Source: Dama dama (taxonomy: Eukaryota > Chordata > Mammalia > Artiodactyla > Cervidae). From it: a DNA stretch of 64,000 bases. The position numbers were made by a program, and so were the translations under genes. A model generated the notes under the pieces. That model did not search any database. It was not told the DNA's origin and worked only from the letters and a program-made list of their open reading frames with translations. Of the stretch, positions 10,921 through 23,346 are shown piece by piece. The stretch spans positions 43,369,501-43,433,500 of the forward strand of contig NC_083710.1 of the NCBI RefSeq assembly GCF_033118175.1, written 5' to 3'. How positions within the stretch are numbered: the stretch's first letter is position 1; each line of letters starts with the position of its first letter.

Positions 10921-13210
10921 ACCATTTAAGCTTTTTTGAGTTTTAGACCTCCCCTACAACCCAGATCAAATGATATATGAAGTCACTTTTCATTTCCCAC
11001 ATTGTACTGCTAGCTTATAAAGTAGTAATAAATTGAAGTCACTAGAATCTGGGGCCTATAACTATGTTCATAGAGTAATCCTGTCAGGTAAAAGAATACT
11101 TTATCTTCAGCTTCAGTAGTATGATTGAGAAATCTAAATATGACTCCTTGGACCATAATTTTCTACATAGTACCAGATTGTGAACATCAGTTAAATACCC
11201 TCTGTTTCAAACTTTTTTTTTAAAATAACGAGCATTTATTAATTTACTTTCTAGCAGTTGTTGCCAAAAAATCTTAGAAATATTTGTGTTTTGACCTAAA
11301 GTGACTAACATGGTATTTTTAATCAAAATTCTATTTTCACAGATATACACGGCATCAATTCTGAAAAAAAAAATGTCTATTCTAAACATAAACAATTAGA
11401 TTGTGCTTCTTATATAATTCTGAAATGGGACATGTACATATTCTTGAGGCATAATTAGCTATACTTTCTTTTTTTAAGACTAAAAGTTAATTGAAAGTGC
11501 CTCTTGGAAAAAAATAGGCCTTAAGATAATCATACTGATGCAACTGTATTTTAGGTCTTGGTTATGTGTCCAAAGTATGTGCATATATGTGCACTGTTCA
11601 GGTGTCTTTCTAGATCCAATTCTCCCTTTTTGCTTTTCTGCAATTATAATTACGTACTCTTTAAAAGAAAAGGAAATAGAAAAGCAAACCTGCTTTAGAT
11701 AGTCTTGCAAAGAAAAACTAGATTATCTCACACCTATAGAAGTTGTTCCAGGTCGATGATTCATGAAACTCTGATTAGAATTTCAGAACATCTAGATGCA
11801 TAGAAACTAGAGGTGGTGTGATGATTATTACTCTCACATAATTTTCACTGCAGAAGAATCTAAAACATAATCTGTTGAAATGTGCAGTCTATCTGAAGTT
11901 TCTTGCATGCTGAGAATATCAAGCATGTGACGCATTTCTTTGATAGACCTAGGAAAAAAGTAGGGAGTTAAAACAGACTGAGCCACATTTTTCACACATG
12001 TCCAGCTTTCTTCTCCTGACTTCTCAGTCTGGGTCCCTTTTGATTCACTAGACTGATCCTAACATTTCCAGAGGATAATTAATAGGACTGTTTCAGACAG
12101 TGATGTTTCTGTTATTCTTCACCCCTCTTCTCCATTGTGCTTCAAGTCTTGGAGTGTGTCTGTTTATCAAAAAAATTCAAAAAAAAGGAGGTGGCAGTCT
12201 ATATTGAATTCTTCTGTCTAAACAATAATGATTAGTGTCAGAATTACCGCCTCCTCCATCTGATTGTTTGACTGTCTTATCTATGCAGAGCACCACACAG
12301 TCCTGTCAGTCTTAGATATTGATCAAAGTGGGTCAAGTTGTCCAGATCTTTGACCATGCATGAGATCAGCTTTCTAATCATAGCCCTGTGGATTTGAACT
12401 GCTTTTGGATGATTCTATGTGTTTTAGAATCTCCCTCCTTTTGAATGTGAAATTGTCATCTAACACTGCAGCATGATTCACTAGTCCTCAGCACAGAGAA
12501 CTATCAGGATTCTTTCAGAGATTACAATCATGTATATCACAAAGGATACACGATTGTGTTATTCATATGTGTAATCATCCATAGACTGACTAGAAATAAC
12601 AGTGGTCTTATTATGCAAACAGCAGTCCATAATATGCAAATGAATATAAACAAAAGCAAACACAAACCTCCAGAATAATGTTTACTGATGTGTCCTTAAA
12701 AATCCCGTTTTTAAAGCTACATTTTTTCTGTCTTATAAACATTGAATAAGACAATAAATGAATGCACAGAAAAGTTTATGCTCTCTTTTGCATTTTTGAA
12801 AAGGGACCTCAATATAATCCTATTCAGATTATTTGATTTATATTCTCCCCAGGACATCACTGCCTCCTGGCATCATTATATGCTTGTGTAAGGTTTATAT
12901 GGTGTCTCTTTTAATTGCTTAAACTAATCTATTCAAGGACTGAAATCTAATGCACACTGGAACAGGCAGCCCATAAATTCCATCCTTCAGATGTGTCCTT
13001 GAACATGTGTTTGTCCTGATGAAGAGCAGAAACAAAATAGGAATAACAAAATATGAGAAAAAGTGTTTTCCAATAATATATCCAAAAGAACTTCAAAGGC
13101 CAAAAGATATTTTAGTTAAAAGGAATAAAAATAAACTGCTCCTTACCCATTCATGTTTCATAAAGAATCATTCTAATTACATTATATTTGAGACTTCAGG
13201 CTACTCTTAA
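10921..13210. other. Unassigned intergenic DNA
   Basis: About 2.3 kb without a recognised repeat. No convincing gene: open frames are short and AT-driven. It contains a paired octamer-like site at 12,613 and 12,634 (see separate entry). Part of this may be conserved single-copy sequence, but that cannot be judged without alignment. Confidence 0.5.
12613..12641 (+). promoter_or_regulatory. Paired octamer-like motifs (candidate only)
   Basis: ATGCAAAC begins at 12,613 and a perfect POU octamer ATGCAAAT begins at 12,634, spaced 21 bp start to start, two helical turns. 'ataaacaaaag' (forkhead-like) follows. This may be chance in AT-rich DNA; no transcription unit is visible nearby. Confidence 0.25.
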
Positions 13211-13212
13211 AC

Positions 13213-13273
13213 AATAGTGTGCTCTACAAAATAGTGTGCTATACAAAAAAAAAAAAAAAAACAATAGTGTGCT
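13213..13273. repeat. Three copies of a short repeat with an A17 run
   Basis: 'aatagtgtgct' occurs at 13,213, 13,230 and 13,263. A run of 17 A at 13,245-13,261 separates the second and third copies. This looks like local slippage or duplication. Confidence 0.9.
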
Positions 13274-13466
13274 ATATTGGATCATTAAACCTGATCTTAA
13301 GACAATTGATGTAATATAAGTTTTATTTTAAGTATATGACCGCAACTAAGTGCAAACATTCTTAACACCTAGGAAGAAAACTAAATTATGATGCATATTT
13401 ATTTTCTAACCTTGTTTATACTGATCCACATGATGATTATGGAGAGGTCCACCTGAGTATATTGCT

Positions 13467-13501
13467 AACACACACGGACACACACACACACACACACACA
13501 C
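13467..13501. repeat. (CA)n microsatellite
   Basis: Almost uninterrupted CA dinucleotides with one 'cgga' break at the left end. Confidence 0.97.
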
Positions 13502-13545
13502 CCCTTGCAACACAAGAAGTCAAATTACTTGCATAAGATTAGGGG

Positions 13546-13760
13546 CTTCCCAGGTGGCACTAGTGGTAAAGAACCACCCTACTAGTGCAGGAGACTTAAG
13601 AGATGTCGGTTTGATTCCTGGGTTGGAAAGATCCCTTGGAGGAGGGCACAGCAACCAAGACCAGTATTCTTGCCTGGAGAAACACTATGGATGAAGGAGC
13701 CTGGTGGGCTATAGTCCCTAGGGTTACAAAGAGTTGGATAGCAATTTAGCACACATGCAC
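13546..13760 (+). mobile_element. Bov-tA SINE
   Basis: The head 'aggtggcactagtggtaaag' carries a B-box-like 'ggtttgattcctg'. The BovA tail follows: 'ccagtattcttgcctggag', 'gagcctggtgggctatagtc', 'acaaagagttgga'. Orientation is plus. Minus-strand frames here are antisense SINE. Confidence 0.93.
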
Positions 13761-14903
13761 ACAGAGACTGAAGAGACTTACACACACACAGTTAACTCTT
13801 AGAATTGCTAAAATGTGTCCAAAATCTCGATTCTCCTCCATCTTAAACAGACCAGTCATGTTTTCCTGCTAAATACATAAGAATCATCACAGACCCAAAG
13901 ACTGGTAGGAGAATGAGAGGCAATTGCTATAAAACCCAGAAAAAAATAGCAAATTTTTCCAAAGTGCTGTCCACATACAATGCCTATTTTTTTTGTGGGT
14001 CATTGTTTGCCTTTTACTGTAACCTTGTGTTAGATCCTGAAGGCAAACATGGAAATGGCTTATGTCACGCAAATTCAATTTTTGCAGCCTTTCCTCTGCT
14101 TAAGAAATTACTGCTGCTACTCTCTGCATCAGGCATATGTGCAATACTTAGTTTTCCTCAATATTCTACAGTGTAGTTTGCAACGAGTCCTAAAATCACT
14201 TTGTGGCCTAGTTGTTGAGAAACACAGCTATTTCCAAAAATATCCTTCTGAAATCCTGGTTCACTGTCTCATTTATTTTTCACAAGAATGTTTTGACATC
14301 ATTCTGATCTCCATTACATTGATATAGAAATTCAAAATCTGGTTTTAGCAAACAAAATGCCTCAAGATCAGCATGAGTCACTGGTAGTTATAAAAGACAC
14401 TTAAGCTTTATGACTCATTCTTGTCCTTACCATCCTTTCTTTAAAACAGTAAAATTAGACAAGAAAATAAAGCTCATTAGAAGATTGGTCACTATCTTTT
14501 CTTTGTCCACACTTTATATAAAAATGTTCACCCAGCATCTGGTGAAAAAACAAGTGGCCTTGGAGAACTTCCCTATTGTTCATGTAGTATGTCCATCTCC
14601 TTACCAACTAATATGCTCTCTAACACTACTGGCTGTAACTATCCGCTTAAACTGCTCTTTTCTTCCCTTGAATTCAGGTCCTTATTCAGTGAATTGTGGT
14701 AACATCAGGGGAATCAGCCTTCTGAGTAGCTCCATGTTTTGTTCTTTCTTGTGGCTTCCCCATGGCATAATAATCCTCACATCCATCTCTATTTCTAATT
14801 ACCTTCACTCATGTACTAAAAACTATAGTATCTTTTTAAATTCTCCATAGGTCTTTTACAAATTTAAAGGTTTATCTTTAATTTTTTACCCCTTCTTATG
14901 AAG
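13761..14903. other. Unassigned intergenic DNA with chance open frames
   Basis: No repeat is recognised. A 146-codon plus-strand frame (14,410-14,850) and overlapping frames at 13,887-14,327 have no recognisable domain, signal or splice context. AT-rich DNA with few stop codons in one frame explains them. Confidence 0.5.
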
Positions 14904-15294
14904 AAAGCTGAGGGCTGAAAAATCGATGCTTTTGAACTGCGGTGTTGGCAAAGACTCTTGAGAGTCCCTTGGACTGCAAGGAGATCCAACCAGTCCATCC
15001 TAAAGGAGATCAGTCCTGGGTGTTCATTGGAAGGACTGATGCTGAAGCTGAAACTCCAGTACTTTGGCCCCTCATGTGAAGAGTTGACTCATTGGAAAAG
15101 ACCCTGATGCTGGGAGGGATTGGGGGCAGGAGGAGAAGGGGATGACAGAGTAAGAGACGGCTGGATGGCATCACAGACTCAATGGACATGGGTTTGAGTA
15201 AACTCTGGGAGTTGGTGATCGACAGGGAGGCCTGGCGTGCTGTGATTCATGGGGTCGCAAAGAATCGGACACGACTGAGCGACTGAACTGAACT
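14904..15294 (+). mobile_element. BovB LINE 3' end
   Basis: The last 390 bp of BovB: 'ttgagagtcccttggactgc', 'gatccaaccagtccatccta', 'ggaaaagaccctgatgctgg', 'gggagttggtgatcgacagg' and 'gtcgcaaagaatcggacacg', ending in the 'tgaactgaact' terminus. It is strongly 5' truncated, leaving only the C-terminal tail of the RT ORF and the 3' UTR. The 3' terminus looks intact. Confidence 0.96.
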
Positions 15295-15519
15295 TGATGA
15301 TGTAAGCTTGTTACAAGCAAGAACAAAAGCAAGCTTCCGAGTAGCAAGACACCACATCATGACTATTTTATTTAAAAAATTGCTCATGAGATTGGCATAT
15401 GTTCCACAGTCAGCTACAAAAAAGAGAAACTACTTGAGAGGCATAAGGTGGAGCAGTGGATGAAGTGGTCAGACATACTGGAGGTCCTCACAGGGAAATG
15501 AAGAGGTGACAGGATGGTT
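15295..15519. other. Unassigned spacer
   Basis: Nothing recognised between the BovB tail and the hAT element. Confidence 0.5.
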
Positions 15520-15527
15520 ATCTAGAG

Positions 15528-16364
15528 CAGTGGTTTCAAACTATTTTGATCATATATCTCACAGTTTAAAAAATAACAGACAATGCAATATCTGATTTTA
15601 AATATATTTTACCTATTCATTTTTTGATCATCTGTTAATTTAGAAAATATAATGTATTTGATATAAAGCTTATTCTAGGAATAGACATGTCATTTTCTTG
15701 ATATTTGCTGCATCTACTTTTATGTTCAATTGGCAAGTTTGTACTTGGTCCATTTGAAAGTGGGCACATGAGGATTGCTGACCATGTGTATGTGCACACT
15801 AAGTCACTTCAGTCATGTCCAACTCTTTGGGACTCTACTGACTGTAGTCCACCGAGGATATAGGGATGTAGTCCATGGGATTCTCCAGGCAAGAATACCG
15901 GAGTGGGTTGCCACGCCTTTCTCCAGGGGATCGTCCCTGACTCAGGGATGGAACCCTTGTCTTCTGCACTGACAGGCAGGTTCTTTACCACTAGCACCAC
16001 CTAGGAAGCCTGAGGATTACTTTAACTGTAAGAGAATAATATAACTATTATTCTATGGAACAGAGGTGTGGAAACTAGTGCATGATACATTACAGTGAAT
16101 TCAAATGTGTGATTAAAGAAACTACTGTTGATTTTTCCACGTTATGGTTCTCCTACTTTTCCTCAGGTTGCCTCAAAAAGGTGACCTTGCTGAGGTGGGT
16201 GACCTTGGTGATGTGGAATCTCAATCCGTACATTAAATTTTAGAATATTAAACTTTATTTTCTTTGAGAAAAAAATAAACTTTGATTCTAATACTTTTCC
16301 CACACTATAATTCGTCATTTCAACTACTCTTGGGTGACTGTGCTTCCCACTTTGGAGACCACTG
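15528..16364. mobile_element. hAT-Charlie-like DNA transposon, split by a SINE
   Basis: The left end 'cagtggtttcaaacta' and right end 'ccactttggagaccactg' are the imperfect inverted termini of a Charlie-type hAT. Flanking 8-bp direct repeats (15,520-15,527 'atctagag' and 16,365-16,372 'atatacag') agree at 6 of 8 positions, as expected for an aged hAT duplication. A Bov-tA sits inside at 15,780-16,010. No transposase frame is readable, so this is a non-autonomous or fully decayed copy. Confidence 0.75.
15780..16010 (-). mobile_element. Bov-tA SINE nested in the hAT element
   Basis: Antisense landmarks are 'gtcacttcagtcatgtccaa', 'catgggattctccaggca', 'ccggagtgggttgccacg' and 'accactagcaccacctagg'. 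The target duplication is 'tgaggattgct' (15,769-15,779) and 'tgaggattact' (16,011-16,021), one mismatch. The host element is therefore older. Confidence 0.96.
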
Positions 16365-16372
16365 ATATACAG

Positions 16373-17434
16373 GCACAGCTATGAGGGATGATAAAGAAAA
16401 CCTTATTTCTAGTTTCCTTAAGCCAGCCCCACTCTCTTCCTCCGTGTCTAGTCACCACCCCTTTCATAACGCCATCCTGATGCCTGCCTTTTTCAACTTC
16501 CTGCTCTAACCTCCAGGCTTGAGATGAGGGAGGCTTGACTCATCTATACAGATATTAAGTTAGAGAAGAAACAGGGACATTATCATCCAGAATGAAGGGA
16601 AAAACAGTCTTGGCATCCCATTTGAACTCCTGAAAGCATTTTTCCACATAACAGTAATACATTTGTAACATTCTGTAAGCCTTTTTCTTTAGATAATTTA
16701 TGCACAAATTGTTTGTGGGCCAGCCTATTCACCTAACCTCTTAAAATACATTGTTTCAGTGGTAAAATGGCTTTCTAATTTTAAATAATTGACCTTAACA
16801 ACACATTTTGGAAACAAAACCCATTCATAAATGACAAATTGCACATGTAGAGATTTTTCAGCTCTTATGCCATCTAGAGTCTGAAGGACTTCTAAAGTGA
16901 AATTTTACATTGTGAGGTTTAATTATGAGTGACTGAACACACAGCGCAGGGTGAACTATTCACCTTATCTGCAACAGTGTTGTGACATAACCTGGTTTAA
17001 ATAAGACAGTTTTAACCACATAGTAGTTAAATGACTTTTTATATGACACTAATAAAAGCCTGTCTGATGTTAGATATGCTTAGGCTTTTACTCTTTTGTT
17101 TATTTTGAGAATATTAATCATTGTACTAAACTAATAAAAGAAAATTGTGGGTTTAAAATTTCCATTACAAAGTCGGTATCTTTTTCCATGAACCAGCATG
17201 ATCAATCTCACTCTATCCTCATGGAGTTTATAATGAGCAAAAGAGGCATGAGATAAGTGAGGCTACAGAAAGTAGGGTATGAATTACCTCATATTACTGA
17301 ACCATAGCCATCAGAATTATTTCTGATACCATGAAGCTTTCTTGGTTGAAGAGATATAAATAAAATATAAATTTGGGGGAGAGAGAGAAACAGGCAATCC
17401 ATTCTAATGTCAAATTATCTCAATATAATTTTTT
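16373..17434. other. Unassigned intergenic DNA
   Basis: About 1 kb without a recognised family. The C/T-rich patch at 16,420-16,520 is unassigned. Confidence 0.5.
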
Positions 17435-17820
17435 AGGGTAAGAATTAATAATAACTGCTGGCACTGACTCAATATTCATTGTTAGACATAGTGTGTGCTA
17501 ACACACTACAGTAACATCTGACTCTTTGTGACCCTATGGACTGTAACCCACTAGGCTTCCCCGTCCATAGGATTATCTGGGCAAGAATATTGGAGCGGTC
17601 TGCTATTTCCCCCTCCAAGGGATCATCCCTGACCCAGGGGTCAAATCCATGTCTCCTGCACTGGCGGGAGGGTTGTTCACCACTAGTGCTACTTGTGTGG
17701 AGTTAGCAAAAATTATCTTATTCTGTGGATAGGAAAACAAAAGCTCAGATAAATTAAGTAGCTTGCCCAGGGACATGTAACAAGCTGAGCATGTTTCAAC
17801 TATGTTGATATGGGAAAACT
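17435..17820 (-). mobile_element. MIR SINE, antisense, interrupted by Bov-tA
   Basis: The left part ('aataactgctggcactgac', 'ttagacatagtgtgtgct') resembles the antisense MIR 3' end. The right part after the SINE ('aattatcttattctgtggat', 'aagtagcttgcccagggaca') fits the antisense MIR core ('cccattttacagatg', 'agtaacttgcccaaggtcac'). The two pieces are in order for one element split by the SINE. Confidence 0.6.
17493..17700 (-). mobile_element. Bov-tA SINE, antisense
   Basis: 'acatctgactctttgtgacc', 'ggactgtaacccactaggct', 'gggcaagaatattggagcgg' and 'atgtctcctgcactggcggg' give the full antisense Bov-tA order. It is inserted in a MIR. Confidence 0.93.
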
Positions 17821-17969
17821 ATTGTTTAGGAAACTGAAAGCTATTTCTGAGAAGTGGGAACAATTTTAGTCAATGCTGAATGTTTTACTTAGAGCAATGA
17901 TAAAGGTGGAAAGTAGGTAGGTGAAAGAAGGGACAAAGAAATTAAAGAATCACTCAACAGGCACTTCTA

Positions 17970-18130
17970 CACTTATTAATGTTCTCATTCAGCAAACCTT
18001 TATCAAAATCACACTATGTGCCAGGAACTGAAACAAAAATGATGTACTTGACCTTGTGGGGATCCTCGTAGAGGAAAGGAAATAGAAATAATTACAATAA
18101 GCCATGGTAAGAGGAAATGTATTTATATAC
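17970..18130 (-). mobile_element. L2 LINE 3' end, antisense
   Basis: 'aacctttatcaaaatcacac', 'tatgtgccaggaactga', 'aaatgatgtacttgacct' and 'tgtggggatcctcgtagagg' match the antisense L2 3' terminus ('tattgagcacctactatgtgc', 'caggcactg', 'cctgccctcatggagctta'). Confidence 0.65.
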
Positions 18131-21100
18131 CAAGTACTATGATATCATCTCCCTCCAAAAGCAACTTTACAGTGTATAAAAAGTAGTATATTTCTAAGTG
18201 AAATTGTGTGGAAGGGCAACTCAGTCATCAGTGAGATATAGTTAATCACATGAATTAGTCTCTAAGAGGTGAGTATTTGCTACATTTTTTTAAAGAAGAA
18301 TGAGCATTTGCGATTGTAAGAGAAAAAGGAAGTGTTGAAGGAAAAAAAAAAAAACATTTCTTTTAAAAGATAGGGCATTTGCAAAGTGAGACAGGAGATA
18401 TTCTACTTGCTTTTCGGGGAAATATGCAAAGTGACTATTACCCACAGTCTATGTCAATCAATCTATTAGATATTTTTCAATCTTAAAATCCACCTACAAG
18501 AAAATTGTATTTCAGTTATAAGCAATTGTTTTTTTCCTTTTCAAAAATTTTAAACATTGGAAGAAAGCATGTTGACTATTCATCTTAAAGCATTAGCAGA
18601 AAGAAATGTGTAGATGATATAGTACTCATTTATAGAATGGTCAATCTAAAGAACATACAAACTCGAGATGCATTTAAAGTTCCACTCTGTGGCTCTTCTA
18701 TGGGTCTAATTTGAGAAAGCCTTTATAGGCCCTTTGGCTAAAACATTTCCCTCTATGAAATCTCTCAGTGCCAGAAATATTACCAGCAAAATAATTCCTT
18801 GAGTTTCAAATGATTTCTGATTTCACAAATAAACTGTAGATTCCCCCAGTCAAGAAACACACCTTATTCCCATGTATACAGTATTTTACTGGAGATGGCA
18901 ATTAAATAAACCCAACAAACCTCAAGACCAATATGGACAATAGGAATCAATATTTTAGGCAAGGCTAAGTTTGGGGGCAAATTCCAACCTTAAGGGGTAG
19001 CCCAAAGCAATACAAACTGTCATATTTCATTTGTATGACCTTTAGCCATTCCAAGAGATTACATTTTTATCTGTAGTCAAATAAGAGAAGCAGAACAAAT
19101 ATGATGCTCTGAAAAGAGTTTATTTTACCTTTGTTTCTACCTGTAGATCTAACTCACTGTCATGTTTTTTTTTTTTCCCTTGAAATTCTTGAAGATAAAG
19201 AAAAAAATCTAAAATAAGACTTCTCATTTGGAAATTTGAAATTCAGTTTTCATTTTTCCTTTCCATTTAAATACTCTCCAAATTCTGAAAAGCAGACATT
19301 GGCCCCCAAACTCCACTGACCCAAACAGGTAATTTGCCATGTTTAAATTATTTGGGGGGAGTATCATTTTCCTTTATTCATTGGAAACTATGATAGACTA
19401 GGAGTGTGTCATTTTATTTCTGATTCTATTAATAAGTTTCTGAGATCATTATACTTCCCCTTAGGCAACAATTAATATTTCATTCTTCTTAAATAGTATA
19501 CCTCTCTGTATATCTTCATAGCATATATTAGCTGTATGCTTGACAAACTGGAGGATCTTGTCTAACTTTCATAGGAGGAAGGAAAATCTGGCTTGCTTGG
19601 TGTTGAGAGGACAGTGACGACAGCCTAGATGCCAGTTTCACAAGCCCTGCAGCCTGAGTCATAGGCTCTACTTTGAACGTCAGCATATGGCTGGAGAATC
19701 ATACCAGCAGGAAAGCGTGGCGGTGCCCAGATCACAGCTGCAGGCACACAAATAAAGTTTTAATGCTGGTATCCGTATCCCTCTTTCTCATCAACAACAA
19801 AAAGGATGACTACTTAAGATTCTGTTGCCTTAAAGGCTTTATTAAGTTATTGCTCAAGGTAGAAAAGGGATATTATTGTCTACATATGTTTGCCAGGATC
19901 ATGCAGCTTCTCTATTCTGGCTTTCCTAGCAGGTGTCTCTTTAAGTACTTATTCTAAATGGAACACAACTGGGAGACATCAGAAAGGGCGCTGTTGACAA
20001 CTGTCATAGCAGGTTCCAGCTTGACTGGTAAGCGAGCAGAAGGTCTCTCTCTAGAGTACTTCAGATCATCCTAAGAGCAGCATCATTTCCACCAGGAAAC
20101 CAGCTTCTACCAGAAAGGAGTGCTGGGAAATAGTGCTTCTGGTGAAATCTGAATTCCTTATTGGAAATGGGCCATGCCACCAGATTTCCTACAGAAAACA
20201 TCTATGGTGAAATTTTTAAAATCCTGATTTTAAAGGCAAAATTGCAGTTTTTGAAGAAAGCACCTAATCCAGATAGATGTCAATAATGTTAAGTGAAAAT
20301 ATGCTAAGTTAATCTTTGTTCATTCCTGTTGAACCTTTAATGTAATCTAAATCTTTTCATAACATAAATAGAATGAAAACCTCAAGCTGTCCAACTTTTT
20401 TATTAAACTAACACATTAAAGACTAACCTACCAAATATAAGGAAGATGATTTAGGTATATATATTCAAATATTTGACATTTTAAGTTTTTGTCTTTTATT
20501 ATTATTTTCGTTAGTTTTGAATTTCTGCTGTTGCTGTTATCAACCACAGAGAAAGGGAACTTATTTTCAGGTTCTGAAATATGAATCAATTTAAATAATT
20601 TTCAGGTAAAGCTGGTAAGATATTTTGGTAAGCTTTCTCTACAAATCAACAATGAAGGAAAAAAATATGGATTTTCTTCTTACTCGGATTATCCATCTGC
20701 AAAATAAAAGCTACTGTAATTTCTGAATGATTATAAGAAAATAGATAACATTACCTACCATATTATATTACAAATTTCTGAAAGGCATCTATTATTTATA
20801 AAGCAAATTTTATCAGGAAATATTAGCATATGTTCCATTTAAAATTTTCCACATATGTATAAAAGTGAATCATACATAAGACACCCATACATATATAACT
20901 GTTTTCTTAATTTAAGCTATTATTTTCTATGAGGATATATATGTAAGGCTATTTAAGCTCTAAGGGCCAAAACACCATATATATTCGTATTTATAAAAGT
21001 TACATAAAATTATATTTTACTTTTATAGTAAAATTACATTTTACTCAACATCCATATTTGGTTAGCAAAGAATGACCTTTGTTTGGTTGGTTTTGGCTGT

Positions 21101-21220
21101 TTGCTACATGTTGTAAATGTTGAATGGATATTAAATGTCCTAATCAGAGCAAAGAGATTGAAATCTACTAAAAAAATAAAACTACAAACCGTGGAAATTT
21201 TACTGTCTGTAAAATTTAAG
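18131..21220. other. Unassigned intergenic DNA
   Basis: About 3.1 kb, the longest stretch here without a recognised repeat. The GC-richer part at 19,560-20,200 holds a 94-codon frame (19,673-19,957) that begins at TTG and has no recognisable domain. Unannotated single-copy DNA is the best description. Confidence 0.5.
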
Positions 21221-21863
21221 TTCATTCATTCGCTCAGTCAGTGTCCACCTCTTTGTGACCCCATGGACAGCAGCATGCCAGGCTTCCCTGTCCAACACCA
21301 ACTCCCGGAGCTTACTCAAACTCATGTTTGGTGATGCCATCCAATCATCTCATCCTCTGTCATCCACTTCTTGCTTCTTCAATCTTTCCCACAATCAGGG
21401 TCTTTTCAAATGAGTCAGCTCTTCACATCAGGTGGCCAAAGTACTGGAGTTTCAGCTTCAACATCAGTCCTTCCAATGAACACGCAGGACTGATCTCCTT
21501 TAGGATGGACTGGTTGGATCTCCTTGCAGTCCAAGGGACTCTCAAGAGTCTTCTCCAACACCACAGGTCAAAAGCATCAATTCTTTGGCGCTCAGCTTTC
21601 TTTATAGTCCAACTCTCACATCCATACATGACTACTGAAAAACCATAGCTTTGAGTAGACGGACCTTTGTTTGCAAAGTAATGTCTCTACTTTTTAATAC
21701 GCTGTCTAGTTTGGTCACAGCTTTTCTTCCAAGGAGCAAGTGTCTTTTAATTTCATGGCTGCAGTCAGTATCTGGGGTGATTTTGGAGCCCCCAAAAATA
21801 AAGTTTCTCACTGTTTCCATTTTTCCCCATATCTTTGCCATGAAGTGATGACACCAGACTCCA

Positions 21864-22391
21864 TTATCTCAGTTTTAAGCCAACTGTTTCACTCTTCTCT
21901 TTCACTTTCATCAAGAGGCTCTTTAGTTTTTCTTTGTTTTCTGGTATAAGTGTGCTGTCATCTGCATATCTGAGGTTATTGATATTTATCCCAACAATCT
22001 TGATTCCAACTTGTGCTTCATCCAGTCCAGCATTTCTCATGATGTACTCTGCATAAAAGTTAAATAAGCAGGGTGACAATATACAGCCTTGACATAGTCC
22101 TTGCCCAATTTGGAAGCAATCTGTTGTTCCACATCCATTTCTAACTGTTGCTTCTCCACCTGCATACAGATTTCTCAGGAGACAGGTCAGGTAGTCTGGT
22201 ATTCCAATCATTTTAAGAATTTTCCACAGTTTGTGGTGATCCACACTGTCAAAGGCTTTGGCATAGTCAATAAAACTGAAGTAGACCTTTTTCTGAAACT
22301 CTCTCACTTTTTCAATGATCCAGCAGATGTTGGCAATTTGATCTCTCCTTCCTCTGACATCTAAATCCAGCTTGAACATCTGGAAGTTCAT
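21864..22391 (-). pseudogene. BovB reverse-transcriptase domain remnant
   Basis: The 175-codon open segment holds the RT core. FIDYAKAFDSVDH (motif A, with the catalytic aspartate) is followed by GLCQGCILSPCLFNFYAEY (motif B region) and RYADDSTL (motif C, the YADD pair, at about 21,957-21,968). The catalytic residues are present, yet the frame is cut on both sides by shifts, so no full-length enzyme is possible. In the live family this domain copies the element RNA onto nicked target DNA. It is the best preserved part of this copy. Confidence 0.93.
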
Positions 22392-22401
22392 AGTTCACGT
22401 A

Positions 22402-22659
22402 CTATTGAAGCCTGGCTTGGAGAACTTTGAGCATTACTTTACTAGCGTGTGAGAAGAGTGCAATTGTGACACAGTTTGAAAATTCTTTGGCATTGCCTAT
22501 CTTTGTGATTGGAATGAAAACTGACCTTTTCCAGTCCTGTGACCACTTCTGAGTTTTCCAAATTTGCTGACATATTGAGTGCAGCACTTTCACAGCATCA
22601 TCTTCCAGGATTTGAAATAGCTCAACTGGAATTCCATCACCTCCACTAGCTTTGTTCAT
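22402..22659 (-). pseudogene. BovB RT N-terminal segment remnant
   Basis: An 85-codon open piece (MNKASGGDGIPVELFQ..., QDWKRSVFIPI) is the start of the RT domain, upstream of motif A. It is in a different frame from the neighbouring RT core, so at least one indel separates them. Confidence 0.9.
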
Positions 22660-23344
22660 AGTGATGCTTCTTAAGGCCCACTTGACTTCACATTACAGGA
22701 TGTCTGGCTCTAGGTTGGTGATCACACCATAATGATTATCTGGGTCATGAAGATCTTTTTTGTATTGTTCTTCAGTGTATTGTTGCCACCTCTTCTTAAT
22801 ATCTTCTGCTTCTGTTAGGTTCATGCCATTTCTGTCTTTATTGAGCCCATCTTTTCATGAAATGTTCCCTTGGTATCTTAATTTTGTTGAAGAAATATAT
22901 AGTCTTTCCCATCCTATTGTTTTCCTCTATTGCTTTGCACTGATCACTGAGAAACGCTTTCTTATCTATCCTTGCTATTTTTTGGAACTCTGAATTCAAA
23001 TGGGTATATCATTCCTTTTTTCCTTTGCTTTCTGCCTCTCTTCTTTTAACAACTATTTTTAAGGCCTCCTCAGACAACCATTTTGCCTTCCTGCATTTCT
23101 TTTTCTTGGGGATAGTCTTGATCCCTGCCTCCTGTACAATGTCACAAACCTCCATCCATAGTTCTTCAGGCACTCTGTACATAAGATCTTATCCCTTGAA
23201 TCAATTTTTCACTTCCACTGTATAATTGTAAGGGATATGATTTAGGTCATACCTGAGTGGTCTAGTGGTTTTCCCTAATTTCTTCAATTTAAGTCTGAAT
23301 TTGGCAATAAGGAGTTCATGATCTGAGCCACAGTCAGCTCTCCG

Positions 23345-23346
<2 letters not shown>

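Noticed and set aside
13467..13501. Direct-repeat array that might be CRISPR-like
   Set aside because: It is a simple CA microsatellite. No spaced repeats exist anywhere in the window, and the genome is eukaryotic.
14410..14850. 146-codon open frame on the plus strand
   Set aside because: No recognisable domain, signal, splice sites or neighbouring exon. Composition is that of surrounding AT-rich DNA. A chance open frame is the simplest explanation.
19673..19957. 94-codon plus-strand frame
   Set aside because: Starts at TTG, no recognised features, and no upstream promoter or downstream exon structure.
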